Shown piece by piece: positions 1 to 7,906 of a stretch of 64,000 nt of DNA (the first letter of the stretch is position 1; each line of letters opens with the position of its first letter). The position numbers and the translations under genes are program-made. Source of the DNA: DATBHM01 sp963772375 (lineage in GTDB: Bacteria; Actinomycetota; UBA4738; JACQTL01). Location: positions 1,612,001-1,676,000 of the forward strand of contig CAVYXG010000001.1 in the NCBI GenBank assembly GCA_963772375.1, written 5' to 3'. The notes under the pieces were generated by a model. It saw nothing but the letters and a program-made list of their open reading frames with translations. It had not been told where the DNA came from and did no database searches.

Positions 1-167
1 CTTCCCGGTCGAACCGCCGGCATGCCGAATGGCGCGGTGCGGGCTGTACGGACGGGACAAGCCCTCCCACCGGGTCGAGACCTTGGACGGATCGGACAAC
101 CCCGGATGGGGTGCGCCAAAGGTCAGTCTTGTCCGGTCCGTTTCCGCCCCTACCGTGGTGGCTGCCG

Positions 168-251
168 GGAACACTCGTGTCGCAGCTCTCGGTGACCGAC
201 GCCTCCGGCGGCGACACGGGGACGCTGTTCGGTTGGACGCTGTACGCGGGT
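168..251 (+). pseudogene. possible remnant of a P-domain (proprotein convertase) C-terminus
   Basis: In one frame this stretch reads like the final strand of a P/Homo B domain (GGDTGTLFGWTL), a pattern typical of the tail of secreted subtilisin-like proteases or other P-domain proteins. No coherent upstream domain is visible in any frame of bases 1-167, and the natural-looking stop (TGA at 254-256) is in a different frame, so this can only be a decayed fragment or chance. I see no other gene in bases 1-286, which lie downstream of the PucR gene's 3' end. Confidence 0.25.
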
Positions 252-286
252 TCTGAGCGGGTCGGCCGCCGGCCGCCTCCCGACCG

Positions 287-1819
287 TCAGGCGTCGGCGG
301 CCATCAGCTCGCGGGCACGGAGCGCGAGCCAGAACTCCATGCGGTCGAACGAGTTCGAGAGGTCGCGGCCGGTGAGCTCCTCGATCTTGCGGACCCGGTA
401 CCGCAGCGTGTGCCGGTGCACGTACAGCTCCGCGGCCGCCGTCTCCCATCGGGCGTTGTGCTCGAGGAACGCCCGCAGCGACTGCAGCAGCTCCCCGCCG
501 TGCCCGGCGTCGTACGCGTCGAGGGGCGCGAGCAGCGAGTCGGCGTACGCGCGCAGCACGTCGCCCTCGACCATGGACAGCAGCAGGCGGTAGGTCCCGA
601 GGTCCTCGAACCCGGCCGTGTCCCACTTCTCCAGCCGGCACACCTGCAGCGCGTAGCGGGCCTCCCGCAGCGAACGCCCGACGTCGGCCGGCTCGACCAG
701 GCTGCCCGCGCCGATCCGGACGTGCTCACCGACCCGGGACTCGAGCTCCTTGCGCAGGCGGTCGAGCTCGCGGGCGGTCGCCTCCGCCACGAGCGCGTGG
801 ACGCCGCCGGGGTGCGGCGAGATCAGGAACCCCCCGTCGATCCGCGACAGGACGTCCTCCGCCGCCCGCGCCAGGTCGTCGGGTTCGCCGCCCTCCATCG
901 AGAGCACACGCGTCTCGCCCCTCAGCCCGAACCGGGCCAGGCCCTTCACGGCATCGGCGGCCGAGAGCCCCCCGCCGGCGAGCGAATCGAAGAAGTCTCC
1001 GCGAAGTCGCCGTTCGGCCTCGGCGACGGCTCGGCCCTTCGCCGTATCGATGGCGAACAGCGCCAGTGCCCGCGAGGCCACGGCGCGGTCGATCTGGGCG
1101 AGCGGGTCGGGCTTGCCGATCGCCAGGAACGCCTCGACCCGTCCGTGCGGGCTCACGGGCTGGATCCAGACGTGATGGCCCTGGTCGACGAGCGTGAGGC
1201 TGAACCCGCTCCCCTCCGGCCGCGACTGGCGGAGCTCCTCCCAGACGCGTTCGGCCCGCTGCTTCGCCGCACGGCTCGTCGACGCGACCGGCCGGCCGTG
1301 GAGGTCGAGCAGCAGCGCCCACCCCTTGATGGCGTGCGCCAGCTCGTCGGCGATCCCCTCGACCCCGCGGTCGTCGAGCACCGCGCGGGTCATGGCGTTC
1401 TGCGCCTCGGACGCCCGCTGCAGGAAGTCGAACTGCCCCGCCACGACCTGGGTGAACACCGCCTCGGTGATGGCGATGAACGGCACCTCGTACGGCACCT
1501 CGAACATCGGGAACCCCAGCGACTCGGCCGCGTCGACGAGCGCCTTGGGGACCTTGGTGTGCGAGAAGCCCAGGCCGAACCCCAGCCCTGCCAGGCCCGC
1601 CTCGGAGAGCTTCTTGACGAATGCCCGCTGCCGCGCCGGCGTCCGCCCGATGCCCATGCCGGTCGTGAGCAACAGCTCGCCCCCCTTCAGCCAGGCGCTG
1701 GGGTCCTCGAGCTCGCTCACGTGGGCCCACCGGATGACCCGGTTCAGCCCCTTGCGGCCCGCCACCAGCCGGAGCGACAGGCCCGGGATGCGAAGGATGT
1801 CCACAACGGTGAGCGCCAC
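287..1819 (-). CDS. PucR-family transcriptional regulator
   Basis: About 510 aa with the usual PucR layout: an N-terminal PucR domain (starting VDILRIPGLSLRLVAG), a central GGDEF-like/CdaR region and a C-terminal helix-turn-helix (about residues 455-505, ending ETAAAELYVHRHTLRYRVRKIEEL). The open frame extends upstream to 2011, but family similarity begins at the GTG at 1819 (VALTVVDIL), so I chose that start. It is divergent from gabT with a 200-base shared promoter region containing TTGTAC/GTACA repeats. PucR-type activators commonly control purine, proline or GABA catabolism; the neighbour makes an amino-acid or GABA-responsive regulator of gabT the likely role (inference). Confidence 0.88.
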   Translation of the reverse strand: MALTVVDILRIPGLSLRLVAGRKGLNRVIRWAHVSELEDPSAWLKGGELLLTTGMGIGRTPARQRAFVKKLSEAGLAGLGFGLGFSHTKVPKALVDAAESLGFPMFEVPYEVPFIAITEAVFTQVVAGQFDFLQRASEAQNAMTRAVLDDRGVEGIADELAHAIKGWALLLDLHGRPVASTSRAAKQRAERVWEELRQSRPEGSGFSLTLVDQGHHVWIQPVSPHGRVEAFLAIGKPDPLAQIDRAVASRALALFAIDTAKGRAVAEAERRLRGDFFDSLAGGGLSAADAVKGLARFGLRGETRVLSMEGGEPDDLARAAEDVLSRIDGGFLISPHPGGVHALVAEATARELDRLRKELESRVGEHVRIGAGSLVEPADVGRSLREARYALQVCRLEKWDTAGFEDLGTYRLLLSMVEGDVLRAYADSLLAPLDAYDAGHGGELLQSLRAFLEHNARWETAAAELYVHRHTLRYRVRKIEELTGRDLSNSFDRMEFWLALRARELMAADA

Positions 1820-1826
1820 GCGCGGA

Positions 1827-1843
1827 TTGTACGAGATGTACAA
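1827..1843. promoter_or_regulatory. perfect inverted repeat, likely PucR-family operator
   Basis: TTGTAC-N5-GTACAA is a perfect 6-bp-arm palindrome located 8 bases upstream of the PucR GTG start. The same GTACA core recurs at 1928-1932 and 1945-1950 in the same divergent region. Position and recurrence suggest a binding site for the adjacent regulator; this is inferred, not shown. Confidence 0.5.
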
Positions 1844-1927
1844 AACGAAGGGAAGCCCGGGCCCGTTCGACCCTGTGACTCCGAGGCGCTGGCCGTCGGC
1901 CCCGGAGGCCGCCCGGGGCCGGCAGGC

Positions 1928-1950
1928 GTACAGTGGGACGGAGCGTACAA
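1928..1950. promoter_or_regulatory. direct repeat of GTACA core in the gabT promoter region
   Basis: Two GCGTACA units (starting at 1926 and 1943, 17 bases apart) lie about 70-90 bases upstream of the gabT ATG. They share the half-site of the palindrome at 1827-1843, so they may be the activator sites for gabT. Confidence 0.4.
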
Positions 1951-2019
1951 ACTCGGTTCGGGGATTTGGGACGCTGGACGTCCTGACACCCCCGGACGGC
2001 GAACGGCACACTCGCCCGC

Positions 2020-3357
2020 ATGGAACAGCAGCGTCGAATCGTCACCGAGATCCCGGGCCCGCGGTCCCGCGAGCTGCTCGAACGGCGCGCCGCCGCGATC
2101 CCGGCCGCCGTGTTCAACACCGTGCCGGTGTTCACCGCCCAGGCCTCCGGCGCGGTCGTCGAGGACGTCGACGGCAACCGCCTGATCGACCTCGGCGCCG
2201 GCCTGGCCGTCCTCAACGTGGGCAACTCGTCGCCTTCGGTCGTGGAGGCCATCGTCCGGCAGGCGGAACGCTCCACGCACACATGCTTCCACGTGACGCT
2301 CAACGAGCCCTACCTGGAGCTCGCCGAGCGGCTGAACGCCCTCACGCCGGGCGACCACGAGAAGCGCACGTTGCTCGTGAACTCCGGCGCCGAGGCCGTC
2401 GAGAACGCGGTGAAGGTCGCCCGCCACGCCACCGGCCGCAGCGGCGTGGTGGCGTTCGGTCACGCCTTCCACGGCAGGACGATGATGGCGATGACGCTGA
2501 CCGCGAAGGTGGCGCCGTACAAGCTGGGGTTCGGACCGTACGCGCCCGAGGTGTACCGGCTGCCGTTCGCCTATCCGTACCGCTGCCCGGCCGGCGCGTC
2601 GCCGGAGCACTGCGGCGAGGCCTGCGCCGAGCGGGCCATCGACGAGATCGAACGACACATCGGCCCGTCCCAGGTCGCCTGCCTGATCGTCGAGCCGGTG
2701 CTCGGCGAGGGCGGGTTCGTCGTCCCCGGAACGGGCTTCCTGCCGGCGCTCCACGAGTACTGCGCGAGCAACGGCATCGTGTTCATCGCGGACGAGGTCC
2801 AGTCCGGCATCGCGCGGACCGGGAGGATGTTCGCCATCGAGCACGAGGGCATCGTCCCGGACATGGTGACAACGGCGAAGTCCCTGGGCGGCGGGCTGCC
2901 GATCGGCGGCGTCACGGGACGGGCGGAGCTCATGGACCACGTGCACGTCGGTGGGCTCGGGGGGACGTTCGGCGGCAACCCGCTTGCGTGCGCAGCCGCG
3001 CTGGCCGTGCTCGACCAGATCGAGTCCGAGGGCCTGCTCGATCGGGCGAACCGCGTGGGCGAGATCGCCATGCGCCGGCTGCGCGAGATGGCCGAACATC
3101 ACGAGGCGATCGGCGACGTCCGGGGCCGTGGAGCGATGGTGGCCATGGAGCTCGTCGAGGACCGGTCGACGAAGGCGCCGGCCAGGGGCATCGCCGGGCG
3201 GATCATCGAGGAGTGCTACCGGGAGGGCGTTATCGTCCTCAAGGCCGGGACGTACGACAACGTGATCCGGTTGCTGCCGCCGCTCACCATCGACGAGGCT
3301 CTGTTCGAAGAGGGCCTCGACGTGCTCGACAAGGCCGTTGCGGCCGCCTCCGCGTAG
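2020..3357 (+). CDS. gabT: 4-aminobutyrate aminotransferase (class III PLP aminotransferase)
   Basis: The 445-aa protein is full length for a GabT-type enzyme, which transfers the amino group of GABA to 2-oxoglutarate, giving succinate semialdehyde and glutamate. Visible hallmarks: the PLP-phosphate loop NSGAEAVENAVK, the glycine-rich HAFHGRT, the cofactor-binding Asp in FIADEVQSG, and the Schiff-base lysine in TTAKSLGGGLPIGG followed by GGTFGGNPL. It is divergent from a PucR regulator. Related omega-aminotransferases (putrescine, 5-aminovalerate) cannot be excluded by sequence alone. Confidence 0.88.
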   Translation: MEQQRRIVTEIPGPRSRELLERRAAAIPAAVFNTVPVFTAQASGAVVEDVDGNRLIDLGAGLAVLNVGNSSPSVVEAIVRQAERSTHTCFHVTLNEPYLELAERLNALTPGDHEKRTLLVNSGAEAVENAVKVARHATGRSGVVAFGHAFHGRTMMAMTLTAKVAPYKLGFGPYAPEVYRLPFAYPYRCPAGASPEHCGEACAERAIDEIERHIGPSQVACLIVEPVLGEGGFVVPGTGFLPALHEYCASNGIVFIADEVQSGIARTGRMFAIEHEGIVPDMVTTAKSLGGGLPIGGVTGRAELMDHVHVGGLGGTFGGNPLACAAALAVLDQIESEGLLDRANRVGEIAMRRLREMAEHHEAIGDVRGRGAMVAMELVEDRSTKAPARGIAGRIIEECYREGVIVLKAGTYDNVIRLLPPLTIDEALFEEGLDVLDKAVAAASA

Positions 3358-3420
3358 CACGCTCACCCTCCGTCGGGGGTCGCTGAAGCCCTCCGGGGAC
3401 CGCTGCTAGGCTCGATCTCC

Positions 3421-4839
3421 ATGGCCCAGCCTCGGTCCGAACGGCGCGCCCGGGCCCATACCGGCCCGACCACGGAGCCGGCCCGCGACCGCCGTCCACC
3501 GGAGCCGGGGTCGTTCGCCTCGGTGGAGGCGGCCCGCGTCGAGGAACAGCGTCTGGCCGAGGAGGCGGCGTCCCGTTCCCGGATCGCGCGCGCGAAGCGC
3601 GCCGTCCGCGGCCTCACCGTCGACACGCGGCCCCTCCGCGAGCACCGCGACTTCCGGCTGCTGTGGTTCGGGCAGCTGATCTCGGAGACCGGCCACCAGA
3701 TGACGCGGGTGGCGATCTGGATCCAGGTGTTCGCCATCACGGGCTCCGCCGCGGCCGTCGGCCTGACCGGACTGATCGAGCTGGTGTTCTTGATGGCGGC
3801 CGCGATCCTCGGCGGGTCGATCGTCGACCGGTTCGACCGCCGCCGACTGCTGCTACTGACGCAGGTCGCGTTCGCGGGTTCGTCGCTGCTGCTCGTGGCG
3901 AACGCCCTCGGGTCCAGTCCGCCGGTGTGGGTCGTCTACGCCGGGGCGGGACTGGCGGCCGGGATCTCGGGGATCGCGTCGCCGACGATGACCGCCATGG
4001 TGCCGCGGCTCGTGCCCCGCGGGGAGCTGCCGAACGCGCTCGCCCTCAACCAGGTGATGTGGAACACCACGATGATCGTCGGACCGGCCGTCGGCGGCAT
4101 CATCGTGGGCCAGGCGGGCGTGCAATGGGCGTATGCGATCGACGCCCTGACGTACGTCGCGACCATCATCGCCGCCCTCCTCATGCGCCCGATGCCGCCG
4201 GCGGAGGGGTCCCGCAACGTCTCCGGCATGGACGCGATCAAGGAGGGGTTCGCGTATCTGAAGGGCCGTCCGGTGCTCCAGTCGACGTTCATCGTCGACC
4301 TCGTCGCGATGATCTTCGGGATGCCGCGGGCGCTGTTCCCGGTGCTCGCCGTGCAGGAGTTCCACGGCGGGGCGGAGATCGTCGGCGTGATGGCGTCGGC
4401 GCTCGCCGTGGGGGCGTTGCTCGGCGCACTCACCGCCGGGTGGGTGGGGCGCGTGCGGCGGCAGGGGCTCGCCGTGCTCGTGGCGGTCGGCCTCTGGGGC
4501 GCGTGCATCGTCGGGTTCGGGCTGGCGACGGGATCCCTGTGGCCGGCGCTGCTGTTCCTCGCTGTCGCCGGGGGGGCCGACGTGATCTCGGCGGTGTTCC
4601 GGGGGTCGATCCTGCAGCTCTCGGTTCCCGACCGGCTCCGGGGCCGCCTCTCGGCGATCCACATCCTGGTGGTCACTGGCGGGCCCCGGCTGGGGGACTT
4701 CGAGTCGGGCATCGTGGCCGCGCTGTTCACGCCGGTGGCCTCGGTGGTCATCGGTGGTGTGGCGTGCATCGCGGGCGTCATCGGGCTGGGGGCGGCGGTG
4801 CCGCAGTTCCGCAGGTGGCGAGTGGGCGACGCGACCTGA
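3421..4839 (+). CDS. MFS transporter, EntS-like exporter
   Basis: 472 aa with a hydrophilic, Arg-rich N-terminal tail of about 75 residues and then about 11-12 hydrophobic segments beginning REHRDFRLLWFGQLISETGHQM, the characteristic first helix of the EntS/DHA3 branch of the major facilitator superfamily. The loop VDRFDRRRLLLL matches the conserved MFS cytoplasmic loop 2-3. It is a proton-driven exporter of an unknown small molecule. The gene stands alone, 63 bases after gabT, and could be cotranscribed with it. Confidence 0.85.
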   Translation: MAQPRSERRARAHTGPTTEPARDRRPPEPGSFASVEAARVEEQRLAEEAASRSRIARAKRAVRGLTVDTRPLREHRDFRLLWFGQLISETGHQMTRVAIWIQVFAITGSAAAVGLTGLIELVFLMAAAILGGSIVDRFDRRRLLLLTQVAFAGSSLLLVANALGSSPPVWVVYAGAGLAAGISGIASPTMTAMVPRLVPRGELPNALALNQVMWNTTMIVGPAVGGIIVGQAGVQWAYAIDALTYVATIIAALLMRPMPPAEGSRNVSGMDAIKEGFAYLKGRPVLQSTFIVDLVAMIFGMPRALFPVLAVQEFHGGAEIVGVMASALAVGALLGALTAGWVGRVRRQGLAVLVAVGLWGACIVGFGLATGSLWPALLFLAVAGGADVISAVFRGSILQLSVPDRLRGRLSAIHILVVTGGPRLGDFESGIVAALFTPVASVVIGGVACIAGVIGLGAAVPQFRRWRVGDAT

Positions 4840-4922
4840 CCGCCCAGGCGTTTTCGGCGCGGCCACGCTATCGTGCCGACCGTGATTGCCCTTGCTCGGC
4901 TGCGGACCGCGCAGCCGACTCG

Positions 4923-5571
4923 GTGAACGGCCGCCGACCCCGCCGTCGCCGACCGTGGGCCGCGCCGTTCTTGGCAGCTGCGGTGGGCCTCTTCGTGCTC
5001 GGAACCTCGGCGCCGGCGTCGTCGACCCCGTCGACCCCCTCGCCCTCGAAGGCAGCCGCCCCGGCCAGGAACGCCGCGAAGGAGGCGGCATCCGCGGCGG
5101 AGAGAGCCCAGATGGAGGCTGCTGCAATCGCCCAGCAGCGGGTCGTCACGAGCCTCCGACGCGACCTGCGGCACCGGCTCGCCGTGGCGGCCGCCGCCAG
5201 CAGGGCGGCGGCCGCGGCTGCCGCGGCGACGGTATCCGGCGGCCAGCCACCGCCCCCCGAGCCCCCGCCTCGCTCCCGCCCCACGCCGTCGCAGCAGGAG
5301 ATGGACGCGGTCGTCGCTTCGGTCTGGGGTTCCGGGGCCGCGGGTTTGCGGGCGCAGCGCATCGCCGACCACGAGAGCGGCGACGACCCGAACGGCCGCA
5401 ACCCTCCTCGGGGTCGGCCGGACTGTTCCAGCTGATGCCGTTCTGGTGGGACGGGAACCGTTCGGGTGGCGGTTCGATCCCTACGATCCGCGGCAGAACT
5501 CCGTCCACGCGCACCTGCTATTGGAGCGGGACGGCTGGGCGCCGTGGACGACGGCGCAGTCCTGCGCCTGA
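4923..5571 (+). pseudogene. secreted lysozyme/transglycosylase-like protein with two frameshifts
   Basis: Starting at the GTG at 4923 there is an Arg-rich n-region and a hydrophobic signal segment (residues 15-30), an Ala-rich coiled region and a Pro-rich linker. A C-terminal SLT/lysozyme-like domain follows, split over three frames. AQRIADHESG is in frame one; SSGSAGLFQLMPFWW is in the next, reached by one missing base near 5403; FGWRFDPYDPRQN to DGWAPWTTAQSCA is in the third, reached by another missing base near 5459. Joined, the pieces form a typical transglycosylase core (catalytic Glu in DHESG, GLFQLMPFWW, DPYDP, GWAPW). It is either a pseudogene or carries two sequencing deletions. The stop at 5571 is two bases from the stop of the convergent MerB-like gene. 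Confidence 0.7.
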
Positions 5572-5573
5572 GC

Positions 5574-6227
5574 CTACGCGAGCCGCCAGGCCTCGCCGGC
5601 CAGACCGATCGAGGCGAACAAGGCCTCGGCCTCCTCCGCGGAACGCCTGCGGAAGGTCGGTTCAAGACGATCGCGGTACCAGGCGTCGGCGAGCGCCCAC
5701 ATCTGCTGCAGCCCGAAGACGGCCCCAGGCTCCCGGCCGCGTTCCTCGCACCAGGCCCGCACGTGCTCCTCCGACCGGAAGAGCTGCATGGTTCCTCAGG
5801 TGGCGCCGATATCGTCGTACCACCGCGAGGCGGGGATGTCGAAATGGACGGTGTCGGCTGCACCGGCGGAGATCTCGCGGTCGCGAACCTCGACCTCCAG
5901 CGGCTCGCCGCAGTCCCCGCACGGCGCTCGCACGGCACCGGTGCCACCGAGCATCGCCACCGCGCCGAGCCCGTCCCAGATGCAGTTGGCGAAGTGGCCG
6001 CGACCGTCGACGGTCGCGGTGGTCCCGGTGGGAATGGCGGACAGCGGGTGGGCCATCCAGATCTGGAGCGTGCCGGGATGCAGCTCGATGGCGTGGGAGG
6101 CGACGAGCCCGCGATACGTGTCGGCCACCCTCGCGGTTTCGATGCCGAGCGCATCCGCCGTCTCCTCGACGGTCGGCGCGCGGCCCGTGTCGAGCAGCGT
6201 TCGCATGACGTGCAGCCGGACGTCCAC
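5574..6227 (-). CDS. alkylmercury lyase (MerB)-like protein with in-frame UGA at the catalytic Cys position; candidate selenoprotein
   Basis: From a GTG start at 6227 the frame reads 143 residues, meets TGA (5796-5798), and continues in the same frame for 73 codons to TAG at 5574. Reading through gives 217 aa, about the length of MerB (212). An N-terminal winged-helix-like domain precedes a MerB-like core with FANCIWDGLG (Cys82, Asp85, matching MerB Cys96 and Asp99) and CGDCGEP (Cys103, matching Cys117). The UGA codon 144 lies in DDIGAT-UGA-GTMQLFRSEEH; aligned on the F-x-S motif it falls on MerB Cys159, the third catalytic residue. A hairpin with a GGUC loop follows 19 nt later. It is either a selenocysteine enzyme or a Cys-to-stop point mutant. 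It is divergent from phhB. The substrate is unknown. Confidence 0.6.
5765..5784 (-). promoter_or_regulatory. SECIS-like hairpin downstream of the in-frame UGA
   Basis: On the minus strand, 11 nt after the UGA, GCUCUUCC can pair with GGAGGAGC (8 bp, one G-U pair) around the loop GGUC. Bacterial SECIS elements sit immediately 3' of UGA and have a short stem with GU in the apical loop about 16-37 nt downstream; E. coli fdhF has GGUC starting 18 nt after UGA, here it starts 19 nt after. The codons for LFRSEE constrain this sequence, so chance pairing is possible. Confidence 0.45.
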
Positions 6228-6247
6228 CGCCGATACCCTGGCACACG

Positions 6248-6544
6248 ATGGCAGGCCTCGACGACGACGAGATCCGCGCGGCCCTCGGGGACCTCCCCGG
6301 ATGGCGGTTCGAACGCGGCGAGATCTTCAAGCAGTACAGGTTCCCCACGTTCATGGAGGCCATCGCATTCATCGACCGGCTGGCCGAGGCCGCCGACGAG
6401 GCCGACCACCACCCCGACCTCGAGAACCACTACAACCGGGTCCGCGTGGCGCTGCACACGTGGGACGAGAACGCAGTGACGGACAAGGACGTCGCGCTGG
6501 CCCATCGCATCGAGGCGGCGTCGGTGATGGAGCCCGGGCACTGA
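6248..6544 (+). CDS. phhB: pterin-4a-carbinolamine dehydratase
   Basis: This 98-aa protein has the full length and signature of the PCD/DCoH family, including the active-site motif DEADHHPDLENHYNRV, preceded by the substrate-contact region FKQYRFPTFMEAIAFIDRL. It dehydrates 4a-hydroxytetrahydropterin to regenerate the pterin cofactor of aromatic amino acid hydroxylases, and in many bacteria acts in molybdopterin or folate salvage. No hydroxylase is adjacent; HPPD, another tyrosine-pathway enzyme, is at 53.2-54.3 kb. The start is 20 bases from the GTG of the divergent MerB-like gene. Confidence 0.92.
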   Translation: MAGLDDDEIRAALGDLPGWRFERGEIFKQYRFPTFMEAIAFIDRLAEAADEADHHPDLENHYNRVRVALHTWDENAVTDKDVALAHRIEAASVMEPGH

Positions 6545-6596
6545 GGGCTCGGCGCCGGTCCGCGACACACGCACGCGCACGTCGGGGTTGAACCGC

Positions 6597-7906
6597 CGGG
6601 CCCTTCAGCTCTGGGTGATCGAGGCGTCGTCGGCCGTGAAGCAGTTCCCGGGGGGAGCGCCCGAGACGTACACGTTGAAGTCCAGGTTCGAGCCGACGGA
6701 CTGGACCGTGTAGTTCACGGCGATCTGCTGCCAGGCCGTCGTCAGGGTGAACTGGGCCACGGACTGGCCCACGAACGTGCCGTTCAGGTATTCCCGGAAC
6801 CGGATCTTGACCGTGGTCCCCGCGGTGGGGGCCTGGACCCAGATGGAGCCCCGGTAGGTCCCGGCCGTCGTCGTCTTGATCCAGTTCGGGGAGTCGTTGA
6901 GGTTGCACTCCACGTTCCCCGACCCGGTGTTCGCGAGGGTGGCGGCCCAGCTCCCCGAATGCCCGCCCGAGACCCGCGTGAGGGTCACCCCCGATCCGCT
7001 CCCGGCCCAACCGGTGGTGTTGGTCTCGAACCCGGGGTTGCCCACCAGGTTGGTCCCGACGGGGTTGGCCACCGTGACCTGGGAGGTTGCCGAGGAGAAC
7101 AGTCCCCCGGTGTCGGTGACGGTGACGGTGACCGTGTACGAGCCGGCCTGCGTGTAGGTGTGTTGGGCGGTGGCCCCGGCCTGGGGCCCCACCACGGTCC
7201 CGTCGCCGAAGTCGAACCGGTAGTTGGCGATGGGGGTGGCGTCGGTATCGGTGGAGGCCGAGGCGTCGGCGGTGACCGGCAGGGGGGCGTTCCCCGACGA
7301 CGGCGTGACCGTGAGGGACGCGTTCGGGGGATTGTCGGGCGGTGGGGAGTTCGACACGTCGACCGATGCGGTGGCGGTGGAGGACAGTCCCCCGGTGTCG
7401 GTGACGGTGACGGTGACCGTGTAGGAGCCGGCCTGCGTGTAGGTGTGGTGGGCGGTGGCCCCGGCCTGGGGCCCCACCACGGTCCCGTCGCCGAAGTCGA
7501 ACCGGTAGTTGGCGATGGGGGTGGCGTCGGTATCGGTGGAGGCCGAGGCGTCGGCGGTGACCGGCAGGGGGGCGTTCCCCGACGACGGCGTGACCGTGAG
7601 GGCCGCGTTCGGGGGATTGTCGGGCGGTGGGGAGTTCGACACGTCGACCGATGCGGTGGCGGTGGAGGACAGTCCCCCGGTGTCGGTGACGGTGACGGTG
7701 ACGGTGTACGAGCCGGCCTGCGTGTAGGTGTGGTCGGCGGTGGCCCCGGCCTGGGGCCCCACCACGGTCCCGTCGCCGAAGTCGAACCGGTAGTTGGCGA
7801 TGGGGGTGGCGTCGGTATCGGTGGAGGCCGAGGCGTCGGCGGTGACCGGCAGGGGGCGCTGCCCCGACGACGGCGTGACCGTGAGGGACGCACTCGGGGG
7901 ATTGTC
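6597..7906 (-). repeat. long direct repeat R1, copy a (PKD array plus CBM-like tail)
   Basis: Bases 6597-7906 match 11404-12713 at a constant offset of 4807 with only a few substitutions (for example near 7735 and 7891-7892). Both copies cover the three distal PKD units, the C-terminal domain and the stop codon of two neighbouring genes. Same orientation, so recombination between copies could delete or swap the intervening DNA. Confidence 0.9.

Noticed and set aside
410..2185. 591-codon plus-strand ORF antisense to the PucR gene
   Set aside because: PucR and HTH motifs are clear on the minus strand; the plus-strand product is composition-driven (His/Arg/Gln-rich).
5574..5789. 71-aa ORF downstream of the UGA as an independent small gene
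   Set aside because: It has no ribosome site, is in the same frame as the MerB-like part, and aligns to the C-terminus of the same family.
4868..6580. 570-codon minus-strand ORF covering the lysozyme and MerB region
   Set aside because: Another frame contains the MerB-like protein and the plus strand contains phhB; this ORF has no family-like sequence.
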